A stretch of 11,036 nucleotides of DNA from Stephanodiscus triporus (lineage: Eukaryota > Bacillariophyta > Thalassiosirophyceae > Thalassiosirales > Thalassiosiraceae): contig JALLAZ010000963.1 in assembly GCA_036939755.1 (NCBI GenBank), positions 1 through 11,036 on the forward strand. Direction: 5' to 3'. Shown here one piece after another: positions 5,024 through 11,036 of this stretch. A model generated the notes under the pieces. That model worked only from the letters and a program-made list of their open reading frames with translations. It was not told the DNA's origin and did no database searches. Both the position numbers and the translations under genes were made by a program. Every line of letters begins with the position of its first letter. Position 1 is the stretch's first letter.

Positions 5024-7901
5024 ATGGCGAAGCGGAAGCATCGTCCGAATAGCAACGCCAACGCCAACGCCAACGCCACGTCGTTCGAACGGGCCGCCAT
5101 CGACCGTCTCCGAGCACGCATCAAGGAGGAATGTCCGCCTCGAGGCTACGCCCCGCCGTTGAATCAGAAAGTTTCCTTCCGATCCCTGCCGATATCGGAG
5201 GCCACGCTGCGCGGCCTGGAGGGGGGGAACGACGACGATGGCAGGGGGCGAGATCGTCGGGGGAAACGTCAGCGGGGCGGCAAGCCGAACGGTGGCAATA
5301 TCGGCGGCGGCGGCGGCGGCGGCAAGAACGACAACAAGAAGAACGGGAACGGGGATAATAATTTTAGCAACAAGAAACAATTCTGGACGATGACGGACAT
5401 ACAAAACGCCTGCATCCCGCACGCGCTTATGGGACGTGACATTCTGGGCGCGGCGCGGACCGGCAGGTGAGGGGCAGTAGATCTATTCCTGTTCTTCCCG
5501 CCGTCGCTCGTAAGAGGGAATTGCACGAGCAAAAAACTATCGAGTGGAACCCTCTCCGTCCGTGCGTTTTCGTATGCATCTCGCACGTTGGAATCGTTAT
5601 TTTTGACGTGTGCGCTCTCTCTCTCTCTCTCACTCGTTCTCACTCGCTCGCAAATACACTCTCTAATATGCAACGACGATTGAAAAAAAAAAAAGCGGCA
5701 AAACGTTGGCATTTCTGATCCCGCTGCTCGAGAAGCTTTACCGTCGTCGTTACGCGCCCCCCGACGGTCCCGGCGCGATCGTACTATCCCCGACGCGCGA
5801 GCTAGCAGTTCAGACCTTCCAGGTGCTGCGCTCCGTCGGCTCGCACCATCACCTGTCCGCCGGCTTGCTGGTGGGGGGAAAGAAGGAGTTCGGATTGGAG
5901 CAATTGCACGTCTCGAACATGAACGTCGTTATAGCGACGCCGGGGAGGCTGCTGCAGCACCTGGAACAAACTGCCGGGCTGAACGTGGACAGGGTGTGCG
6001 TGTTGGTCCTGGACGAGGCGGATAGGATCCTCGACATGGGGTTTCGGGATCAGATGGTCAGGATCCTCGATTACCTGCCCCCGGGGAACGACGGCGACGA
6101 CGACGACATCAACGACGACGATCGCGAGACCATGGGACGGCAGACGATGCTATTCTCGGCAACGCAGACGAGGCGGGTGTCCGACCTGGCGGCATTGTCG
6201 CTCCACCGTCCGGAGTACCTCGGCGTACACGACAAGGAATCGTCCAGGACACCTTTGGGCCTCGAGCAGTCGGTCATGGTCGTGCCCCTCCAGCACAAGC
6301 TCAACGCTGTCTACTCCTTCGTTAAGTCCCACCTGAAATGCAAGACGATTGTCTTCTTCTCGAGCTGCTCGCAGGTAAGGCACGCTTGGACGGTATTCTG
6401 CACGATGCAGCCCGGCGTGCCTCTCATGGCCCTGCACGGTAAGCTGAAGCAGGAGACTCGCACGAGGCTGTACTTCGATTACCTCCAGCGTCCGCACGCG
6501 GTCCTGTTCGCGACGGACGTCGCCGCCCGAGGGCTTGATTTTCCGCACGTGGATTGGGTCGTACAGGCCGACGCCCCAGAGGACGTCGACATGTACATCC
6601 ACCGGGTGGGACGGACGGCGCGGTACAAGTCGGGGGGGAAGGCTCTGTTGTTCGTCACCCCGCAGGAGGAAGGCGGGATGAGGGGGGCGCTGGCGGAAGC
6701 CAAGATCAACGTCAAGACGTGCAGCATGAACCCAGACAAGGCGGTATTGGTCACGAGGAAGGCGGCCGCTATCGTGGCATCGTCCCCCGATACGAACCTC
6801 CTGGCGAAGAAGGCTTTCAAATCCTATCTGCGTTCCGTGCACCTGATGCCCAACAAGGCGATATACCCACCGGGAACGGTGACGTCGTTGCCGCTGGAGG
6901 AGTACGCGTCGAGCTTGGGGTTGGCGTCGACGCCCACGGTGCGATTCCTGAAGAAGCTGAAGAACAGGGAGGAGGAACGAAAGAAGAAGAACGTCGATTA
7001 CAGATTGACGAAGTTAAAGGAAGAGATCAAGGCGGAGAGGCTGATGAAGAAGATTTCGAAGTTGGGTGGGGTCGGCAATGATGACGATTATGGAGGTAAG
7101 AAGTCGAACAAAACGGACGGCAAAGATAAGAAGAGACCACGAGATGACAACGACGACAACGACGACAGTGATGAGGATAGTAACGATGACGGTGACGATG
7201 ATAACAACTCCGGCCTACTGGTAGTGAAGAAAGTCCACGAGTGGGAAAGCGACGACAAATCGGCCGCCGCTCGTCCGTCTTTGTTGCCGCTAGTGAATCT
7301 CAACGAGGCTAGCAAATCCCGACATGTCAAGAAGATACGCATCGATGGGTCCACCACGGGCGTCAATCAGAAGATCGTATTCGACGACGATGGCGGCATC
7401 GAGGAGGATACAATTCATATAGAAAGAGGAAGAGGAGGCATTGGGATGGTGGGCGAAGACCTCGCCGCGACGACATCGAAAATAACCGAGACCATTAAGG
7501 ATGCAAACGAATTGGCATCCGCAAGAGAGGAGTATCTACAAAGGGTACGCAGCCGTCTGAGCAAGACGAGGGAATTGGATCGTAGGGAGGAGAAGGAAAG
7601 GATACAGGATAAGCACAAGAAGAGGAAAGTGAAAGAAAAGAGCGAGGGAGATGCGGCGACGACGAATCACAAAGGCATCGATGGCGTCGGAGACGATGAC
7701 AACGACGAGGGTGCGGTGGCTACGTTGGGTCGTTCCCTCGATGAGGATAATCGGAGTAGTAGCGACGATTTTAAGGAGGACGGGCAAGATGACTTGTACG
7801 AGGATAGTACGAGCGACGATGGTGATGCCAATAGTGATGACGAGGGAATTGATGTCAAGGCTAACTTGGAAGAGCTTGCATTGGCCATTATAGGGAAATG
7901 A
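5024..7901 (+). CDS. DDX10: DEAD-box RNA helicase, Dbp4/DDX10 family (two exons)
   Basis: Predicted ATP-dependent RNA helicase of the nucleolus for small-subunit ribosome biogenesis (Dbp4/Hca4 in yeast releases snoRNAs from pre-rRNA). Exons 5024-5466 and 5696-7901 give 882 aa. The start is the first in-frame ATG (MAKRKHRP); the frame stays open upstream without another ATG. Motifs: TDIQ (Q motif, near 125), AARTGSGKT (143-151), PTRELA (180-185), TPGR (229-232), DEAD (254-257), SAT (302-304), IVFFSSC (366-372), ATDVAARGLD (420-429), HRVGRTAR (450-457). Family-specific stretches include LVLDEADRILDMGF, LFSATQT, PEDVDMYIHR and the C-terminal SYLRSVHLMPNKAIY and YASSLGLA. The tail is long, acidic and Lys-rich with KKRPR and KKRK nuclear-signal-like runs. 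A Gly/Asn-rich insert interrupts the Q-motif region and an Asp-rich insert (about 280-291) precedes SAT. The family call is firm. Confidence 0.95.
5467..5695 (+). other. Intron of the DDX10-like gene (229 bp)
   Basis: GT-AG intron: exon ...GGCAG|GTGAGG at 5466/5467 and AAAAG|CGGCAAAACG at 5695/5696. Splicing restores the Walker A motif AARTGSGKT, with the Ser codon split AG|C (phase 2), so both sites are fixed by homology. The intron contains a CT microsatellite (about 5612-5628) and a CTAAT branch-point-like motif at 5663-5667. The acceptor is preceded by about 12 A residues rather than a pyrimidine tract. Confidence 0.95.
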
Positions 7902-8169
7902 TGGGATTGAATAGATGAGCATGAGTTGGATCATTCGTCGCCCGTCCAGTCTCTCTTTGCTATATTAAGAGTGTATCTGATATATTGTTAGTTCGTTAGG
8001 CATTATTAAGGCCGCAGCCTTGAGCCACGATTGACTGTCAATTTTTACAGTAATTCCAATATATTCGCCAATTTGCTTTCATACGTGAGGCAGGAGGCCA
8101 CTTTCTCTCTCGCTCCCCCCCAACCGACAAAAAACTTTCGTTTTCCACAGCCTCTTGTTCCCTCACTCC
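7902..8169. other. Convergent 3' intergenic region, helicase and translocator
   Basis: 268 bp separate the stop codons of the two convergent genes, so both 3' untranslated regions and polyadenylation sites must lie here and may overlap. A small hairpin AAGGC-CGCA-GCCTT lies near 8009-8022. No gene is seen. Confidence 0.6.
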
Positions 8170-9833
8170 TCAGGCCGTCTTGGCCTTGACGAGACTGTCG
8201 ATGATCGAATAAAGGAAGACGCCTCCGATGCCAATGCTGCACCCGAGCAATTTCATGAAGTCGAGAGACTCGCCGAGCACGAGGGCCACGCCCACGATGA
8301 CGATGACGCGCTTGGCCGTGTTGGCCACGGACTGGGTCACGGCGTTCTGCGGATATAAGGGATGATTTGGAAATTAGTAACGGGAAATGTAGAACGTGAC
8401 GGATGGTGAGAAGGATCGCGATATATTACGGGACAAGAGAACATGATACGAATTCGCGTGTCTACTCACGGTCTTCTTTAGGGTCATGGTGGAGACCTCG
8501 TTGTATCCGTAAAACCAGAGAGCACTGGAATCGAGGAGACGATAAGAATTAAGAGTGCAAACCGAATGTGAACGGAAGGCAATTGAGAAAACGAACAATC
8601 GTGGATACCAAAGATGTAAAGCATGCACGCGCGCATGCGATGATACTCGGGAGACGGCGAAGACGCATCGCACAACACGATAGACGGCTCACCTGGCGAG
8701 CATGTTTGTCTTCAATGCCGACGAGGTCTTGAGCAACTTGACGAACTCTCCGAATCTCGCCCCCTCACTGGTGAAGAAGACGAACGGGATCGTCAAGAGG
8801 AATCCCAGTATGCTCGTGATGCAGAACTGGTTGCCGACGCCTCCCAATCTGTCCTTGAGTCCCTCGGTTTCCATGAGCTTCTTGTTCTCGTTCCCCCTGA
8901 CGGCCGCGAAGGCGTTGGCGAGGCACGCGGAGAATAGGGCGGACCACGCGAAGTCAAGCTCGTTAACGGACGCGAGTATGACCCCCCCGATGACGATGGG
9001 GAGGCACAGCCACTTGGCCTTGCTGATCTTCTTCTTGTATACGAACTGGGACAGGACAGCCGCGAAGGCAGGCTCGGCGGCCTTGACGATCTGCCCGAAG
9101 GAGACGGAGCCGGCGGAGAAGGAGAAGACGGAGGCGGAGTGCGCGCCGGCGTAGCAGAGCGCCACGGGGAGCATTTTGACGATCTGGGCGAAATTAGGTC
9201 ATCCGTTACGACGACGAATGAGTCATCGATGGATAAGAAGGCGATAAAATGAAGCACAACGCAAATAAATACATCATCGAGAACAGCAGCAAAAAAAACA
9301 TCCTCATCATCGGATGACGGTGTCGTCCCCTTGTCTAACTTCTACTAACTACTCACATCGTCTAAGGTGACGCTGGGCTTGTTCCTGGCGTCGGGCGCGA
9401 GCCAGAGGAAGATCCCGTACAGGCTGCCAATCCCGAGCTGGAGAGCGCTGATCGTCAGGGGGAATCCCGACGCTCCTCCCGCCGCCTTGAGCGCCAGCTT
9501 GTTGGTGATGTTGTAGTAGTAGTTGCCGAGGTACCACAGTCCGAAGTACAAGAGTAGGGGAATGTCGATGCCGCCGATGGCAGCGCCCCCCCGGCGGGTC
9601 ATGACGGCATCCCCGTCGCCTCCGGCGGCCAAGGCGGAGGACGAGGAGGAGGCGGACAGGGCGGAAGACTTCGCCTCGCCTCGTGGACCGTGGACGAATG
9701 CCGCCGAGGCTTGGTGGCCACGACGGCCGCTGATGGTGCCGCTGCTGCGGACGGGACTCAGGGAGTAGGCGGAGCCGAGACACGCCGCGGTGGAGGCGAG
9801 GGCCAGGGTGAGGGTGATACTGTTGAGCTTCAT
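8170..9833 (-). CDS. Plastid triose-phosphate/phosphate translocator (four exons)
   Basis: Drug/metabolite-transporter-fold antiporter that exchanges triose phosphate for phosphate across a plastid envelope membrane. Minus-strand exons 9357-9833, 8693-9183, 8470-8524 and 8170-8346 total 1200 nt, 399 aa, all joined by GT-AG introns in consistent phase. Residues 1-22 form a signal peptide ending GSA|YSLSP; the Ser/Ala-rich stretch to about 85 is the likely transit peptide. Transport-domain landmarks are YFGLWYLGNYYYNITNK (96-112), SFGQIVKAAEPAFAAVLSQFVY with Lys193, KWLCLPIVIGGVILAS, GNENKKLMETEGLKDR, LWFYGYNEVSTMTLKKT, NAVTQSVANTAKRVIVIV with Lys353-Arg354, and a final GIGGVFLYSIIDSLVKAK. Lys193 and the Lys-Arg pair match phosphate-binding residues known in TPTs. 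Family call firm; which of the diatom plastid membranes it occupies is inference. Confidence 0.95.
8347..8469 (-). other. Translocator intron 3 (123 bp)
   Basis: Reading on the minus strand, exon 3 ends AAGAAGACC|GTGAGT and exon 4 begins CCGCAG|AACGCC. Phase 0; joins LKKT to NAVTQSVAN, the order seen in TPT proteins. Confidence 0.93.
8525..8692 (-). other. Translocator intron 2 (168 bp)
   Basis: Minus strand GCCAG|GTGAGC to TTCCAG|TGCTCTCTGG. Phase 2, splitting a Ser codon (AG|T) between NMLA and ALWFYGYNE. Exon 3 between introns 2 and 3 is only 55 bp. Confidence 0.93.
9184..9356 (-). other. Translocator intron 1 (173 bp)
   Basis: Minus strand GACGAT|GTGAGT to CGCCCAG|ATCGTC. Phase 0, joining VTLDD to IVKMLPVALCYAGAH. 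The intron contains short ATCATC/GATGAT runs. Confidence 0.93.
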
Positions 9834-10150
9834 AATATCTTCTTAGAGATGGGTTGTGATGCCGATCAACGTTTTAATCAGTGCTCAGCGAGCAAGAACG
9901 GATCTTTTTTAGTGGTGGATGTTGATGTCACTTACGATATCCAGTAGGTAGAAAAACATACATACAGTAGTGGGCTTCAGCCGAAACAGGGATTGCGTAG
10001 CTGTGGTACAAAAAATATCATTGCATGTTGAATTGTAACAGAGATATTCGCAATATATCGCTAATTTTTATGTAGAAGAAGTCGTAGACAGCCCACAAAC
10101 ACAACTCGACCATGGTTTCCGACGATTCACCGGGCACCACCGACCCCAAG
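9834..10150 (-). promoter_or_regulatory. Translocator upstream region (putative promoter and 5' leader)
   Basis: Sequence upstream of the translocator ATG. A perfect donor-like GTAAGT (minus strand, near 9930) and an acceptor-like CTCTAAG just before the ATG could bound a short 5' leader intron, but no coding homology tests this. No clear TATA box seen. Boundaries are arbitrary. Confidence 0.3.
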
Positions 10151-10171
10151 ATGAACAAATCGTTTGTTCAT
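10151..10171. repeat. Perfect 9-bp hairpin
   Basis: ATGAACAAA-TCG-TTTGTTCAT: 9-bp perfect arms with a 3-nt loop. It lies in non-coding sequence over 300 bp upstream of the translocator. Confidence 0.9.
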
Positions 10172-10705
10172 ACAGCGCATACGTGTTCTCAGATGCATCC
10201 CCACAGGATGGGTCTTCAAACGCCCCAATCCGCCTATTATTGACGGAGATATTAGGTGGGACAGCGGTAGATTTTTCTTGGGTGGTTTTGGGGTTGTGGG
10301 ACCTCTGACACACGCTTAACTAGGCGGAAGCTAGCTAAAAAAACACACCCCAACCATGTCGGCCGCCATCGTCCCATGGCCGTCATGGTGCCCTCCCCCT
10401 GGCGCCGCCGCATGCAACAATCAGCCAACATGCTGCACGACAAGTCTATGTCGTTAACATCACATCGGAAGCCCAAATATTGTTGCTATTAGCCATATTT
10501 GAGCAACTATAATGTTTTAAAAGATAACTACCACTGGATGAAGGCAAATGGCTGAGTACATCTTACGATATGTCTACCTAATACCTTTTAACTACATTTT
10601 ATGTGTAGCCATAGTGTATGTTTTATATTAAACTACGTACGTCAAAAAACGAAATTTTGGGTACTAGTTCCTTTGTTAATAAAAGTTCAAATTTGTCGGT
10701 TGCTG
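10172..10705. other. Intergenic stretch, no gene identified
   Basis: Two minus-strand open frames (10068-10313, 81 codons; 10252-10476, 74 codons) fall here or overlap it, but neither shows a recognisable motif or supporting context. The first has several Cys and Trp residues and could be a degraded fragment. From about 10480 the sequence turns strongly AT-rich. Confidence 0.5.
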
Positions 10706-10761
10706 GGAAGGATTCGGAGTGTCTTTTCTCACATTGTGAGAAGAGACACTTTGAACCTTCC
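10706..10761. repeat. Long interrupted hairpin (15-bp core stem)
   Basis: The core 10719-10749 pairs GTGTCTTTTCTCACA with TGTGAGAAGAGACAC around a single T; the only mismatch would be a G-U pair in RNA of one strand. Outside the core, after a short internal loop, TTC pairs with GAA and GGAAGG with CCTTCC. The whole structure spans about 56 bp. It may be a folded RNA, a cruciform or part of a small foldback element. Confidence 0.85.
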
Positions 10762-10764
10762 AAA

Positions 10765-10788
10765 ACCATCTCCGCAAAGTGAGATGGT
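10765..10788. repeat. Second hairpin of the cluster
   Basis: ACCATCTC-CGCAAAGT-GAGATGGT: perfect 8-bp arms with an 8-nt loop. It starts four bases after the preceding long hairpin ends, so the two form a tandem structured block. Confidence 0.85.
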
Positions 10789-10849
10789 ATGACTACACAT
10801 AATAATCTTATTTTTTTCTCTAAGTATTAATTTATCTAGTGAGTACTCT

Positions 10850-11014
10850 ATGATGTACGATACCTATGTATCGTACCAACTAAAAACTTACCGTGCCCTC
10901 CGCGCCGCCAACGACAAACATGACTATGGCGCGCACTCCACCCCCTCATCCGAAATCATGCCAAAACATGATGAGGCCTCGGGCGGCATCGGCAAAAAAT
11001 ATATCGGCGGATAG
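10850..11014 (+). CDS. Short open frame at right edge, doubtful
   Basis: ATG-ATG start and 54 codons to a TAG at 11012-11014. From about codon 14 onward it turns GC-rich with codon choice like the neighbouring genes (many GCC, AAC, GAC, GGC), unlike the AT-rich spacer before it. It includes TYRALRAANDKHDYG and PKHDEASGGIGKKYIGG. No family recognised. It could be part of an exon of a gene continuing beyond the window, on either strand: the minus strand has a donor-like ACG|GTAAGT at 10886-10894. Confidence 0.2.
   Translation: MMYDTYVSYQLKTYRALRAANDKHDYGAHSTPSSEIMPKHDEASGGIGKKYIGG
10855..10876. repeat. Perfect 9-bp hairpin with CTAT loop
   Basis: GTACGATAC-CTAT-GTATCGTAC. It lies 66 bp right of the two-hairpin cluster, at the transition from AT-rich spacer to GC-rich sequence. 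Confidence 0.9.
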
Positions 11015-11036
11015 CTGGGGTCAGTGCGCGTTGATT

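Noticed and set aside
6150..6842. 230-codon minus-strand frame within the helicase
   Set aside because: Shadow of the conserved DEAD-box exon; no independent domain.

Overview
This window reads as nuclear DNA from a diatom (stramenopile alga). Two genes point there directly. One is a fucoxanthin-chlorophyll a/c light-harvesting protein of the Lhcf type with an AAAFAP plastid-targeting motif. The other is a plastid triose-phosphate translocator that also carries an N-terminal signal peptide of the kind used for complex plastids. Short GT-AG introns (123-229 bp), GC-rich coding exons and AT-rich spacers agree with this. The species and the centric or pennate lineage cannot be read from the sequence; that would be inference.

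Left part (1-3826), accessory and largely non-coding. A 371-bp segment occurs twice in direct orientation (1-371 and 1387-1757, four transitions apart). Between the copies lies a 27-bp-period minisatellite (about 453-1109, ragged edges 372-1137) with a clear higher-order duplication, followed by about 250 bp of unremarkable sequence. Downstream is a weak minus-strand gene-like remnant (2031-2653) with simple repeats and a 45-bp near-perfect palindrome. Then comes 1.2 kb in which I see no gene.

Middle part (3827-7901), two divergent genes sharing a 462-bp intergenic region. The intronless Lhcf gene (minus, 244 aa) has an unusual Lys/Ala/Pro repeat behind its targeting signal. A two-exon DEAD-box RNA helicase (plus, 882 aa) of the Dbp4/DDX10 ribosome-biogenesis family has its only intron inside the P-loop serine codon.

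Right part (7902-11036). A four-exon plastid triose-phosphate/phosphate translocator (minus, 399 aa) converges on the helicase, leaving 268 bp between the stop codons. The remaining 1.2 kb holds no convincing gene but contains several strong short inverted repeats, including a two-hairpin cluster at 10706-10788, and a 54-codon open frame at the right edge.

The Lhcf protein captures light in the plastid and the translocator moves fixed carbon across a plastid membrane, so both serve photosynthesis. The helicase is a nucleolar housekeeping gene and is probably a neighbour by chance. I found no prokaryotic-style system, CRISPR array, tRNA or rRNA. The most unusual features are the repeat-flanked minisatellite, the hairpin cluster, and the modified regions of the helicase and Lhcf proteins.
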